A program made the translations under genes and the position numbers. Positions 54,247 through 62,967 of a stretch of 64,000 nucleotides of DNA are shown here, piece after piece. Each line of letters starts with the position of its first letter. The stretch's first letter is position 1. This DNA comes from Nocardioides renjunii (GTDB lineage: Bacteria; Actinomycetota; Actinomycetes; Propionibacteriales; Nocardioidaceae). The notes under the pieces are model-generated. The model was not told the origin of the DNA and made no database searches. It saw nothing but the letters and a program-made list of their open reading frames with translations. Location: positions 2,046,001-2,110,000 of the forward strand of contig NZ_CP141058.1 of the NCBI RefSeq assembly GCF_034661175.1, given 5' to 3'.

Positions 54247-54252
54247 CGAGGC

Positions 54253-54450
54253 ATGGCCCAGGAGCAGAAGCAACCGCGCAGGTCCTCCGAGACCGAGGAG
54301 GTCACCGAGCAGGTGACCGAGACCGACGTGGCCGAGCGCAAGGAGATGATCGACGAGGACGTCGACGCGATCCTCGACGAGATCGACGAGGTCCTCGAGG
54401 TGAACGCCGAGGACTTCGTGAAGTCGTTCATCCAGAAGGGCGGCCAGTAG
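54253..54450 (+). CDS. pup: Prokaryotic ubiquitin-like protein Pup
   Basis: 65-residue disordered protein attached by PafA to lysines of proteins meant for the proteasome. The N-terminus is Gln/Glu-rich ([17 protein letters not shown]), the middle is the ARC-binding helical region ([21 protein letters not shown]), and the C-terminus is [11 protein letters not shown]. The final Gln means it must be deamidated by Dop before ligation. It is followed after 4 bases by prcB. Confidence 0.97.
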   Translation: MAQEQKQPRRSSETEEVTEQVTETDVAERKEMIDEDVDAILDEIDEVLEVNAEDFVKSFIQKGGQ

Positions 54451-54454
54451 CCGG

Positions 54455-55285
54455 ATGAGCGAGTCCCGCCTGCCCACGTCCTACATGACGCCCGGCACGT
54501 CGAGCTTCGCCGACTTCCTCGGCGCCCAGGCGCCCGACCTGCTGCCGTCGCGCCGCGCGGTCCCCACCGGCAACGCCGGCGACCTCGCCCCGCACGGCAC
54601 CACGATCGTCGCCGCGACGTTCGCGGGCGGCGTGGTCATGGCCGGTGACCGCCGCGCCACGATGGGCAACATCATCGCCCAGCGCGACATCCAGAAGGTG
54701 TTCCCCGCCGACGAGTTCTCCGTGGTCGGCATCGCCGGCACCGCCGGGCTGGCGGTCGAGATGGTCCGGCTGTTCCAGACCGAGCTCGAGCACTACGAGA
54801 AGATCGAGGGCACCACGCTGTCGATGGACGGCAAGGCCAACCGTCTCGCCGCCCTCATCCGCGCCAACCTCGGCCTCGCCATGCAGGGCCTCGCGGTCGT
54901 GCCGCTCTTCGCCGGCTTCGACCTCGCCGCCGACCAGGGCCGGATCTTCAGCTACGACGTCACCGGCGGCCGCTACGAGGAGACCGCGTTCCACTCGGTG
55001 GGGTCCGGCTCGCTCTTCGCCCGCGGCTCGCTCAAGAAGCTCTACCGCGAGGACCTCACCGCCGAGGAGACCGTGACGGCCGTCGTCCAGGCGCTCTACG
55101 ACGCCGCCGACGACGACTCGGCCACCGGCGGACCCGACATCACCCGCCGCATCTTCCCGGTGGTGCACGTGATCACCGCCGACGGCGGCCACCGCATGCC
55201 CGACGACGACGTCGCCGCCATCGCCGACCGGATCCTCGCCTCACGGAGGCAGCGCCCCGACGGGCCCGCCGCCTCCCTCACCTGA
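54455..55285 (+). CDS. prcB: Proteasome subunit beta PrcB
   Basis: Catalytic subunit of the 20S proteasome. 276 residues including a propeptide of 48 residues ([24 protein letters not shown]...), cleaved before T49 in [25 protein letters not shown], which becomes the N-terminal nucleophile. The conserved D and K of the active site follow ([20 protein letters not shown] region). [22 protein letters not shown] is a family feature. It begins 4 bases after pup and is 23 bases before prcA, in the standard order. Confidence 0.97.
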   Translation: MSESRLPTSYMTPGTSSFADFLGAQAPDLLPSRRAVPTGNAGDLAPHGTTIVAATFAGGVVMAGDRRATMGNIIAQRDIQKVFPADEFSVVGIAGTAGLAVEMVRLFQTELEHYEKIEGTTLSMDGKANRLAALIRANLGLAMQGLAVVPLFAGFDLAADQGRIFSYDVTGGRYEETAFHSVGSGSLFARGSLKKLYREDLTAEETVTAVVQALYDAADDDSATGGPDITRRIFPVVHVITADGGHRMPDDDVAAIADRILASRRQRPDGPAASLT

Positions 55286-55308
55286 CCCGACGCAGGAGTC
55301 ACTTCCAC

Positions 55309-56310
55309 ATGAGCATGCCGTTCTACGTCTCGCCCGAGCAGCTGATGAAGGACCGGGCCGACTTCGCGCGCAAGGGCATCGCCCGGGGGCGTTCCGTCGT
55401 GGCCGTGCAGTACGCCGACGGCATCCTGTTCGTCTCGGAGAACCCGTCCCAGGCGCTGCACAAGGTCAGCGAGATCTACGACCGGATCGCCTTCGCCGCG
55501 GTCGGTCGCTACAACGAGTTCGAGAACCTCCGCATCGCCGGCGTACGCCTCGCCGACATGCGCGGCTACGCCTACGACCGTCGCGACGTCACCGGCCGCG
55601 GGCTGGCCAACGCCTACGCCCAGACGCTCGGCACGATCTTCTCCTCCGGTGGCGAGAAGCCCTACGAGGTGGAGATCTTCGTCGCCGAGATCGGCGACGC
55701 CGCCGAGGACGACCAGCTCTACCGCCTCACCTACGACGGCCAGGTCGCCGACGAGCACGGCTACGCCGTGATGGGTGGCGCGGCCGACGTGGTCGCCTCC
55801 CACCTCGCCGAGCACTACGTCGCCGGCGCCTCGCTCGACGACGCGATCCGCGTCGCGGTCGCCGCGCTCGGTCACACCGAGTCCGAGGACCGGGTCATCC
55901 CGGCCGACGACCTCGAGGTGGCGGTGCTCGACCGCACCCGCACGCGACCGCGCAAGTTCGTCCGGCTGCGGGCGACCCGACTGGCCGAGGTCCTGCAGGG
56001 CCGCGGCGCCGAGCAGGTCGCTCCCGAGACCGCCGAGGACGCGCTCGCCGGGTCGGGCCCGCGCCAGTCCGGCCAGGACGACCCCGCCGACCCCACCGAC
56101 CAGGTCTCGGGCGCGACCCCGCCCCTCGAGGACCCGGTCACGGGCGAGCCCGCCACGCCTCCCGCCACGCCTCCCGTCGCGCCGCCGGTCGCGCCTCCGG
56201 TGTCGCCCCCGTCCCGTCCCGCCGACCACGCACCGGTCGACCCGGCCGCGCCGGGGGACGCCCAGCCGCCCGCGCCGCAACCGCCGGCACCGGAGCCGGG
56301 CCAGCCCTGA
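55309..56310 (+). CDS. prcA: Proteasome subunit alpha PrcA with long proline-rich tail
   Basis: Structural ring subunit that gates the 20S core and binds ARC. The first 240 residues are a normal alpha subunit: [71 protein letters not shown]. After [16 protein letters not shown] (about 240) comes a tail of some 90 residues, acidic then rich in Pro, Ala and Val ([18 protein letters not shown]), making 333 residues against roughly 250 in M. tuberculosis. The tail would project from the outer face of the ring. Ribosome binding site AGGAG before the ATG. Confidence 0.95.
   Translation: MSMPFYVSPEQLMKDRADFARKGIARGRSVVAVQYADGILFVSENPSQALHKVSEIYDRIAFAAVGRYNEFENLRIAGVRLADMRGYAYDRRDVTGRGLANAYAQTLGTIFSSGGEKPYEVEIFVAEIGDAAEDDQLYRLTYDGQVADEHGYAVMGGAADVVASHLAEHYVAGASLDDAIRVAVAALGHTESEDRVIPADDLEVAVLDRTRTRPRKFVRLRATRLAEVLQGRGAEQVAPETAEDALAGSGPRQSGQDDPADPTDQVSGATPPLEDPVTGEPATPPATPPVAPPVAPPVSPPSRPADHAPVDPAAPGDAQPPAPQPPAPEPGQP
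56158..56210 (+). repeat. Imperfect repeats coding Pro-rich tail of PrcA
   Basis: Repeats of the type CCGGTCGCGCC code for P-P-V/T-A/S units of the prcA tail, likely a source of length variation. Confidence 0.6.
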
Positions 56311-56319
56311 GCCGGGCCG

Positions 56320-56730
56320 TCAGCGCAGGTGGAGCCCCGGCCACTGCGCGGTCGGCTCGGTGGGGATGCCGCTGAGGCGGCGCCGGTAGCGCACCAGCGA
56401 GCCGAACTCGTCCAGGGCGTCCCACAGCCGCTGGTGAGCGGCCCACGGGAGAGGGCCGGTGGGACGCGCGTTGCCGTCGGGGCCGAACTCGTGCCACGCG
56501 CTGCCGAACCCGATCCAGGCCGGCGTCCACGTCGCGGCGTCGTCCCACGCCCCGCGCCGCTGCTCGACCAGCCGCCTGCGGAGCTGGAACGCCATCCGCT
56601 CGCCGTCCAGGACCACGGGCGCCGTGCGCACGGGCCACAGCCACAGGTCGTCGGTCATCACCCGCAGCTCCAGGTCCTCGATGACGCTCGGCTCGACGAG
56701 CACCGTGGCGACGAGGTGGCGTGGTCCCAT
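56320..56730 (-). CDS. Hypothetical protein between prcA and pafA
   Basis: 136 residues from ATG 56730; ATG 56658 is an alternative giving MTDDLWLWPVRTAPVV. Not recognised. It is rich in Trp (LWLWP, DDAATWTPAWIGFGSAWHEFG, PWAAHQRLWDALDEFGSLVRYRRRL) and has no signal peptide or membrane segment. Antisense to the operon direction, it sits between prcA and pafA and ends 9 bases from the prcA stop. No -10 box of the TANNNT type is at the usual distance. Probably a small globular cytosolic protein; function unknown. Confidence 0.6.
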   Translation of the reverse strand: MGPRHLVATVLVEPSVIEDLELRVMTDDLWLWPVRTAPVVLDGERMAFQLRRRLVEQRRGAWDDAATWTPAWIGFGSAWHEFGPDGNARPTGPLPWAAHQRLWDALDEFGSLVRYRRRLSGIPTEPTAQWPGLHLR

Positions 56731-56850
56731 GCGGAACGCTGACCCGGACGGGGGGCGCCCGTCAACCCCCGGTGAGGTGGGTCGGGGCGGGCTCGCGGCT
56801 CGCCGGACGAGATTCCGGCGCAGGAGCGCGTCACGTGTGCCCCCCGCGCC

Positions 56851-56856
56851 TAGGGT
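56851..56856 (+). promoter_or_regulatory. -10 box TAGGGT, leaderless pafA start
   Basis: TAGGGT, 6 bases, then the pafA ATG at 56863. Confidence 0.6.
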
Positions 56857-56862
56857 GGGGAC

Positions 56863-58224
56863 ATGGACCGGCGGATCTTCGGCATCGAGAACGAGTACGG
56901 CGTCACGTGCACGTTCAAGGGCCAACGCCGCCTGAGCCCCGACGAGGTCGCGCGCTACCTCTTCCGCAAGGTGGTCAGCTGGGGACGCTCGTCCAACGTC
57001 TTCCTCCGCAACGGCGCGCGGCTCTACCTCGACGTCGGCAGTCACCCGGAGTACGCGACCCCCGAGTGCGACGACATCGTCGACCTCGTCACGCACGACA
57101 AGGCGGGGGAGCGGATCCTCGAGGGCCTGCTCCTCGACGCGGAGAACCGCCTGCACGAGGAGGGCATCTCCGGCGACATCTACCTCTTCAAGAACAACAC
57201 CGACTCCGCGGGCAACTCCTACGGCTGCCACGAGAACTACCTCGTCGGCCGGGCCGGGGAGTTCAGCCGCCTCGCCGACATCCTCATCCCGTTCCTCGTG
57301 ACCCGCCAGATCGTCGTCGGCGCCGGCAAGGTCGTGATGACCCCGCGCGGGGCGTCCTACAGCGTCTCCCAGCGCGCCGAGCACATCTGGGAGGGCGTCA
57401 GCAGCGCGACGACGCGCAGCCGCCCAATCATCAACACCCGCGACGAGCCGCACGCCGACGCCGAGCGGTTCCGGCGCCTCCACGTCATCGTCGGCGACTC
57501 CAACATGAGCGAGACGACCACGCTGCTCAAGGTGGCCTCCTGCGACCTGGTGCTGCGGATGATCGAGGAGGGCGTGGTGATGCGTGACCTCACGATGGAG
57601 AACCCGATCCGGGCCATCCGCGAGATCAGCCACGACCCGACCGGGCAGCGCAAGGTGCGCCTGGCCAACGGCCGCGAGGCGAGCGCGCTGGAGATCCAGG
57701 CGGAGTACCTCGGCAAGGCCCGCGACTTCGTGGACCGTCGCCAGATCTCCACCCCGACCATCGAGCGCGCCCTCGACCTGTGGGAGCGCGCCCTCAAGGC
57801 CGTGGAGTCCGACGACCTGGGTCTGGTCGACCGGGAGATCGACTGGGTCATCAAGCTCAAGCTCATCGAGCGCTACCGCGCCAAGCACGGGCTCTCGCTC
57901 GGCGACGCCCGGATCGCCCAGCTCGACCTCGCCTACCACGACATCCACCGCGGTCGCGGCCTCTACTACCTGCTGGAGAAGCGCGGCGCCGTGGCCCGCG
58001 TGACCACCGACCTCAAGATCTTCGAGGCCAAGAGCGTGCCGCCGCAGAACACCCGCGCCCGGCTGCGCGGGGAGTTCATCCGCAAGGCACAGGAGCGCCG
58101 CCGCGACTTCACCGTCGACTGGGTGCACCTCAAGCTCAACGACCAGGCGCAGCGCACCGTGCTCTGCAAGGACCCGTTCAAGGCCTACGACGAGCGCGTG
58201 CAGAGGCTCATCGACGGCATGTGA
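56863..58224 (+). CDS. pafA: Pup--protein ligase PafA
   Basis: ATP-dependent ligase joining the C-terminal Glu of Pup to substrate lysines. 453 residues, glutamine synthetase-like fold. The start [20 protein letters not shown] carries the metal-binding Glu motif, [18 protein letters not shown] and [20 protein letters not shown] form the active site, and [12 protein letters not shown] is shared with Dop. It lacks the Dop loop. C-terminal domain with [40 protein letters not shown]. Own leaderless promoter. Confidence 0.97.
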   Translation: MDRRIFGIENEYGVTCTFKGQRRLSPDEVARYLFRKVVSWGRSSNVFLRNGARLYLDVGSHPEYATPECDDIVDLVTHDKAGERILEGLLLDAENRLHEEGISGDIYLFKNNTDSAGNSYGCHENYLVGRAGEFSRLADILIPFLVTRQIVVGAGKVVMTPRGASYSVSQRAEHIWEGVSSATTRSRPIINTRDEPHADAERFRRLHVIVGDSNMSETTTLLKVASCDLVLRMIEEGVVMRDLTMENPIRAIREISHDPTGQRKVRLANGREASALEIQAEYLGKARDFVDRRQISTPTIERALDLWERALKAVESDDLGLVDREIDWVIKLKLIERYRAKHGLSLGDARIAQLDLAYHDIHRGRGLYYLLEKRGAVARVTTDLKIFEAKSVPPQNTRARLRGEFIRKAQERRRDFTVDWVHLKLNDQAQRTVLCKDPFKAYDERVQRLIDGM

Positions 58225-58367
58225 GCCCCGGGCGGGCCCGCACCCGCCCCGGCGTCGCACCGGCCCGGGCGGTCGCCGACCACCCCGACGTGGTGTCGTG
58301 CCGCGAGGGGTGGGGGTCGCTCGATAGGGTGACCGCGCAACGCCGACCGATCGAATCAGGTGAACCA

Positions 58368-59327
58368 GTGTCTCGTGTACGTTCCGCTGCCCTCAGCGGT
58401 GTTCTCGCCCTCAGCATGCTCGGACTCGCCGCGTGCGGCTCCGGCTCCAGCGACGCCGAGGAGGGGGGCGCGCCCCTCAGCTCGGTGACCGTCGAGGGCG
58501 AGCAGGGCCAGGAGCCCGAGGTGACCTTCGACGGCCGGCTCGACCCGTCGGCGGAGGAGGTCGACGTCCTCGTCGAGGGCGACGGCGAGACCGTCGCCGA
58601 CGGCGACACCGTCCAGGCCAACTGGTGGATCGGCAACGGCTTCACGCAGGAGGAGGCCCAGAGCACCTACACCAAGAAGGGCGCCACGCAGTCGGTCGAG
58701 CTGTCCGCCGACGTGCTGCCCTTCCTGCGCGAGGCCATGATCGGACGCAAGGTCGGCGACCGCGTCGTCATGCTGACCTCCGCCGAGAAGGCCTACGGCG
58801 AGGTCGGCAACCCGACCATCGGCATCGGCAACAAGGACGCCGTCCTCGCGGTCGTCGACATCCTCGACCGGTCCGAGACCGTGCCGCCGCTCGACGGCCC
58901 CCAGGGCGAGGAGAAGAAGCCCGCGGGCTGGGCGCCCACCCTCGTCGAGAAGGACGGCGTGATCACCGGCCTCGACTTCACCGAGGCCCACGAGCCGACC
59001 GGCGAGCTGATCGCCACCACGCTCATCAAGGGTGACGGGGCCAAGGTGAAGTCCGGCCAGACCCTGACCGTCGACTACCTCGGCCAGGTCTACGAGGCCG
59101 ACAAGCCGTTCGACGAGTCCTACAGCAAGGAGCCGGCCGAGTTCCCGATCGGCGTCGGCCAGGTCATCGCCGGCTGGGACGAGCGCCTGGTGGGCCGGAC
59201 CGTCGGCTCGCGGGTGATCCTCGAGATCCCGCCGGCCAAGGGCTACGGCGAGGAGGGCAACGAGCAGGCCGGGATCACGGGCACCGACACGCTCTTCTTC
59301 GTCGTCGACATCCTCGCCGCCTCCTGA
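58368..59327 (+). CDS. FKBP-type peptidyl-prolyl isomerase lipoprotein with two domains
   Basis: 319-residue lipoprotein, lipobox LGLAAC with C23. Two FKBP domains follow: the first (about 60-170) is diverged (VADGDTVQANWWIGNGF... lacks the FD-S and V-GW-EG landmarks), while the second (about 220-319) has VDYLGQVYEADKPFDESY, PIGVGQVIAGWDERLVGRTVGSRVILEIPPAKGYGEEG, as in active enzymes. It probably assists folding at the outer face of the membrane. GTG start with AGGTGAA upstream and a TAGGGT box at 58325-58330. It lies between pafA and pafB, where an FKBP gene is also found in related genomes. Confidence 0.9.
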   Translation: MSRVRSAALSGVLALSMLGLAACGSGSSDAEEGGAPLSSVTVEGEQGQEPEVTFDGRLDPSAEEVDVLVEGDGETVADGDTVQANWWIGNGFTQEEAQSTYTKKGATQSVELSADVLPFLREAMIGRKVGDRVVMLTSAEKAYGEVGNPTIGIGNKDAVLAVVDILDRSETVPPLDGPQGEEKKPAGWAPTLVEKDGVITGLDFTEAHEPTGELIATTLIKGDGAKVKSGQTLTVDYLGQVYEADKPFDESYSKEPAEFPIGVGQVIAGWDERLVGRTVGSRVILEIPPAKGYGEEGNEQAGITGTDTLFFVVDILAAS

Positions 59328-59361
59328 GCCGACGCGCACGAGCAGAAGGAAGGGAGCAGGG

Positions 59362-60345
59362 ATGGCGCAGCCCCGGGCCGAGCGGCTGATGAACCTGCAC
59401 ATCCTGCTGCTCGGCGCCAAGCGGTTCATCGGCAAGGACGCGATCCGCGAGGCGTGCTACCCCGAGCACCCCCGCACGGCGGCCGGCGACGAGGCGTTCG
59501 AGCGTGCCTTCGAGCGCGACAAGGACGCCCTGCGCCAGATCGGCGCGGTGATCGAGGTCGGCAGCGCGGACGCGTTCTTCGACGACGAGATCGGCTACCG
59601 CATCCCGACCGAGCAGACCTCGCTCCCGGAGATCCGCTTCGAGTCCGACGAGGCGGCGGTGCTCGGGCTCGCGGCGCAGGTGTGGCAGCAGGCCACCCTC
59701 GCCAAGGCGACCGTCCGGGCCCTGGCGAAGCTCAAGGGCCAGGGCGTGGAGATCGACCCGTCCCGCCTCGAGGTGGTGGCACCCGCCATCACCGCGGACG
59801 AGCCCGCCTTCGAGCCGCTCTGGGACGCCGTCGGCAAGCGCCGCCAGGTCAGCTTCCCCTACCAGCGCGCCAGCGAGACCGAGCCGACCACCCGTCGCCT
59901 CCAGCCGTGGGGCCTGGCCCGGTCCTCGGGGCGCTGGTACGTCGTCGGCTTCGACGTCGACCGCAGCGCCGAGCGGGTCTTCCGCCTCTCGCGCATCGTC
60001 GGACCGGTCCGCGCGAGCGGCAAGTCGGCGGCGTACGACGTCCCGCCCGGCACCGACGTGCGCGCTGTCGCACGCCGCCTCTCACCGTCGTTCCCGTCCG
60101 TGCGGGCCGAGGTCCGGGCGCGGCAGGGGACGGGTGTGGGCCTGCGCCGACGAGCCGAGTCGGTCACCCCGATCGAGGAGCTGCCCGGCTGGGACCTGCT
60201 CGTCGTCGAGGGGCCGGTGCACGAGCTCTCCGACGAGGTGCTGACCTACGGCGCCGACGTGGTGGTCCACGGACCGCTCGCGCTGCGCGACGACGTGGTG
60301 ACCCGCCTGCGTGCGGTCGCCGCACCGGGGGAGGAGGTCCGATGA
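59362..60345 (+). CDS. pafB: WYL domain-containing regulator PafB
   Basis: 327 residues. N-terminal winged helix (AERLMNLHILLLGAKRFIGKDAIREACYP) and WYL domain (VSFPYQRASETEPTTRRLQPWGLARSSGRWYVVGFDVDRSAERVFRLSRI), then a WCX-like C-terminus. With PafC it forms the PafBC activator of the SOS-independent DNA damage response known in mycobacteria, where single-stranded DNA is thought to bind the WYL domain. ATG 59362 has GAAGGAAGGGAG upstream. The stop overlaps the pafC start by 4 bases. Confidence 0.93.
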   Translation: MAQPRAERLMNLHILLLGAKRFIGKDAIREACYPEHPRTAAGDEAFERAFERDKDALRQIGAVIEVGSADAFFDDEIGYRIPTEQTSLPEIRFESDEAAVLGLAAQVWQQATLAKATVRALAKLKGQGVEIDPSRLEVVAPAITADEPAFEPLWDAVGKRRQVSFPYQRASETEPTTRRLQPWGLARSSGRWYVVGFDVDRSAERVFRLSRIVGPVRASGKSAAYDVPPGTDVRAVARRLSPSFPSVRAEVRARQGTGVGLRRRAESVTPIEELPGWDLLVVEGPVHELSDEVLTYGADVVVHGPLALRDDVVTRLRAVAAPGEEVR

Positions 60346-61379
60346 GCACGACCGGCGACACCGCCCCCGACCAGGTCGCCCGCCTGCTGGCCCTGGTGCC
60401 CTACCTCCTGGCCCGCGGCGAGGTGCGCCTCGACGACGCCGCGGCCCACTTCGGCACCGACGCTGAGCAGATCGAGCGCGACCTGCGCCTGCTCTTCATG
60501 ACCGGGGTGTCGCCGGGGCTGCCCGGCGACCTGATCGAGGTCGACCTGGAGGCGCTCGAGGGCGACCGGATCATCCGCGTCGACAACGCCGACTACCTCG
60601 CGCGACCGGTGCGGTTCTCGCCCGCCGAGGCGACCTCGCTCGTGGTGGCGCTGCGCACGATGGTCGAGGCGGCGCCCGCCGAGGCCCGCGACGTCATCAC
60701 CCGCACGCTGGCCAAGCTCGAGCAGGCCGCCGGGCAGGACGAGGAGGGGCTGCTGCGCCTCCACGTCACCCCGACACCGCTCGAGAGCAGCGCCATCGTG
60801 CCCACCCTCGAGTCGGCGATCGCCCACGGCCACCAGGTCGAGATCAGCTACCACGTCCCGACGCGCGACGAGGAGTCGCGTCGCGTCGTCGACCCGCGCG
60901 GCCTGGCCCGCGTCGAGGACCGGCTCTACCTCGACGCGTGGTGCCACACCGCGGTGGGGGACCGCGCGTTCCGCGTGGACCGGATCCTGGCGGCACGCGA
61001 GCTCGACACCCCCGTGGCCGACCCCGGTGCGCGGGCCCGCGACCTGACGGGCGGCTGGTTCGCCGACGCCGAGACCACCACGGTCACCCTGCGCCTCGCG
61101 CCGCCCGCACGGTGGGCGGTGGAGTACTACCAGGTGACCGCCCAGCGACCGGGGCCCGACGGCACCATCGACATCGACCTCGAGGTCGCCAGCGAGCAGT
61201 GGGTCCGGTCCCTCCTGCTGCGCCTCGCCCCCCACGCCACGCTCGTCGCCCCCACCTCGTACGCCGAGAGCTTCCGCGCCGCCGCGCAGGCGGCGCTCCG
61301 GCTCTACGGGGACGACGGCGTAGACTCGGGGACGTCCCCGCAGGACCCCACCGCCCGCAACCCACCAATGACGGAGTGA
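60342..61379 (+). CDS. pafC: WYL domain-containing regulator PafC
   Basis: 345 residues, paralogous partner of PafB: winged helix (DQVARLLALVPYLLARGEVRLDDAAAHFGTDAEQIERDLRLLFM), then WYL domain (VEISYHVPTRDEESRRVVDPRGLARVEDRLYLDAWCHTAVGDRAFRVDRILAA) and a C-terminal WCX part. Starts in an ATGA overlap with pafB, with GGGGAGGAGG upstream, so the two proteins are made in equal amounts. tatA follows 4 bases after the stop. Confidence 0.93.
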   Translation: MSTTGDTAPDQVARLLALVPYLLARGEVRLDDAAAHFGTDAEQIERDLRLLFMTGVSPGLPGDLIEVDLEALEGDRIIRVDNADYLARPVRFSPAEATSLVVALRTMVEAAPAEARDVITRTLAKLEQAAGQDEEGLLRLHVTPTPLESSAIVPTLESAIAHGHQVEISYHVPTRDEESRRVVDPRGLARVEDRLYLDAWCHTAVGDRAFRVDRILAARELDTPVADPGARARDLTGGWFADAETTTVTLRLAPPARWAVEYYQVTAQRPGPDGTIDIDLEVASEQWVRSLLLRLAPHATLVAPTSYAESFRAAAQAALRLYGDDGVDSGTSPQDPTARNPPMTE

Positions 61380-61383
61380 CCTC

Positions 61384-61665
61384 ATGACCAACCCGCTGAT
61401 CGGCATGCCGCAGGGTCTGGAGTGGCTGGTGATCCTCGCGATCGTCGTGCTCGTGTTCGGCGCCGCCAAGCTTCCCGACCTGGCCCGCAGCTCGGGCCAG
61501 GCGCTGCGGATCTTCAAGACGGAGACCAAGAGCCTCCGCGACGACGACGACGAGAAGACCCCCGAGCAGCGTGAGATCGAGGCGCGCAACGAGGCACAGC
61601 GCGAGGTCCGCCACGACGCCTCGGGCGAGGTGCTGCGCGAGCGGCGCGACGACACCACCGCCTGA
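61384..61665 (+). CDS. tatA: Sec-independent protein translocase TatA
   Basis: 93-residue single-helix membrane protein that forms the pore of the twin-arginine translocase. Helix MPQGLEWLVILAIVVLVFGA, the hinge FGAAKLPDLARSSGQALRIFK, then an amphipathic helix and an acidic/basic tail (DDDDEKTPEQREIEARNEAQ). Conserved F-G and P of TatA are present. It is 4 bases after pafC and 5 before tatC, an arrangement also known from mycobacteria. Confidence 0.94.
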   Translation: MTNPLIGMPQGLEWLVILAIVVLVFGAAKLPDLARSSGQALRIFKTETKSLRDDDDEKTPEQREIEARNEAQREVRHDASGEVLRERRDDTTA

Positions 61666-61670
61666 CCCGG

Positions 61671-62507
61671 GTGAGGATCGCCGGTCTGGTCGGCCTGTTC
61701 TCGGGCCGGCCCCACCACGACGTCGGCCCGGACGGCCGGATGGCGCTGTCGGACCACTTCCGTGAGTTCCGCGCGCGCCTGCTGCGCTGCCTGATGGTCT
61801 TCGTGCTGGCGCTGGGCGTGGCGCTGTTCTTCCGGCACTTCCTGATCGACCTCGTCTACGGTCCCTACGAGCAGGCCCAGGCCAAGCTGCCCGAGGGCAC
61901 GACCAACGCCACCACCAGCGGCGCCGGCGCCGGGCTGCTGCTGTGGCTGACGCTGTGCGGCTTCGCCGCCGCCATCGTGACCGCGCCCTACTGGCTCTAC
62001 CAGATCTGGGCGTTCGTGCTCCCCGGGCTCTACGCCCAGGAGCGGAAGATGAGCCGGATCTTCGTGGCGGTCGCCGGGCCGCTCTTCCTCGCCGGCATCG
62101 CACTGGGCTACCTCACGCTGCCGGTGGCCCTCGAGGTGCTGATCGGCTTCAACCCCGAGGGCGTCACCAACCTCATCGACTTCAACGACTACCTCCAGTT
62201 CTTCACCCGCACGCTGTTCGTCTTCGGGCTCGCCTTCAACATCCCGGTCTTCGTGGTGCTGCTCAACTTCGCCGGCGTCGTCAAGGGAGCCTCGCTGAAG
62301 GCCTACCGACCGTGGATCATCATCGGCACGTTTGTCTTCGCGGCGGTCGCGACGCCGTCGGCCGACCCCTTCACCATGACGCTGATGGCCGGTCCCATGG
62401 TCATCCTCTTCTTCGCCTCCGAGGCGATCGCCCGGTTCAACGACCGGCGCCGGGCCCGCCGGGCGCCCAACAGCGGGCTGTCACCCGACGAGCTCTCGGC
62501 CATCTGA
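61671..62507 (+). CDS. tatC: Sec-independent protein translocase TatC
   Basis: 278-residue receptor for twin-arginine signal peptides. Six membrane helices; the N-terminal signature is MALSDHFREFRARLLRCLMVFVLALG (the H-x-x-E-x-R motif), then GFAAAIVTAPYWLYQIWAFVLPGLYAQERKM with the conserved P and E. GTG start at 61671, 5 bases after tatA. No tatB gene is adjacent. Confidence 0.95.
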   Translation: MRIAGLVGLFSGRPHHDVGPDGRMALSDHFREFRARLLRCLMVFVLALGVALFFRHFLIDLVYGPYEQAQAKLPEGTTNATTSGAGAGLLLWLTLCGFAAAIVTAPYWLYQIWAFVLPGLYAQERKMSRIFVAVAGPLFLAGIALGYLTLPVALEVLIGFNPEGVTNLIDFNDYLQFFTRTLFVFGLAFNIPVFVVLLNFAGVVKGASLKAYRPWIIIGTFVFAAVATPSADPFTMTLMAGPMVILFFASEAIARFNDRRRARRAPNSGLSPDELSAI

Positions 62508-62529
62508 GCGGGTCTGACAGGCTGGTGCC

Positions 62530-62943
62530 ATGCAGGCGACCATCTCCGACCTCGACCCGTTCGACCTGCCGGAGTGGCTCGGCACCTCGGACGTGGTGTG
62601 GCGCGCGGAGGCCGGACTGCGCTCGGGACACCTGGTCCGCGGCCGGCTGACGTCCGAGGACCCGGGCGGCGCGGGGGGCGCGGCGCAGGAGCTCGCCTGC
62701 GACCTGCTCGCCGTGGACGAGGCCTACCCCGAGCCCGTGGTGGACGACGCGAGCCGGCTGCGCGTGCACCAGGCGTGGCGGCACGACCAGGTCGTCATCG
62801 GTGAGGTCGACGCCCGCCTGGTCCTCGCGGTGCCGGGGACGCGCTTCGACCCCGAGCTCGTGCTCGACGCCCTGGGCCGGCTCGCGCGGGCCGTGGGGGC
62901 ACACGCCGAGCGCTACGCCGCCCTGCTCCGACTCGGTCGTTGA
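62530..62943 (+). CDS. Hypothetical protein of unknown function
   Basis: 137 residues, not recognised by family name. Features: ISDLDPFDLPEWLGTSDVVWRAE at the start, an LACDLLAVDEAYPEPV strand pair, then RLRVHQAWRHDQVVIGEVDARLVLAVPGTRFDPELVLDALGRLARAVGAHAERYAALLRLG. No membrane segment. Similar short proteins are found after tatC in other actinobacteria, as I recall the context; the role is unknown. It is 22 bases after the tatC stop and before the lipid kinase. Confidence 0.7.
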   Translation: MQATISDLDPFDLPEWLGTSDVVWRAEAGLRSGHLVRGRLTSEDPGGAGGAAQELACDLLAVDEAYPEPVVDDASRLRVHQAWRHDQVVIGEVDARLVLAVPGTRFDPELVLDALGRLARAVGAHAERYAALLRLGR

Positions 62944-62954
62944 GGAGCGGGGGA

Positions 62955-62960
62955 TAGGGT
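62955..62960 (+). promoter_or_regulatory. -10 box TAGGGT, leaderless start at 62968
   Basis: TAGGGT, 7 bases, then the ATG of the second lipid kinase gene. Confidence 0.55.
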
Positions 62961-62967
62961 CGCGCTC

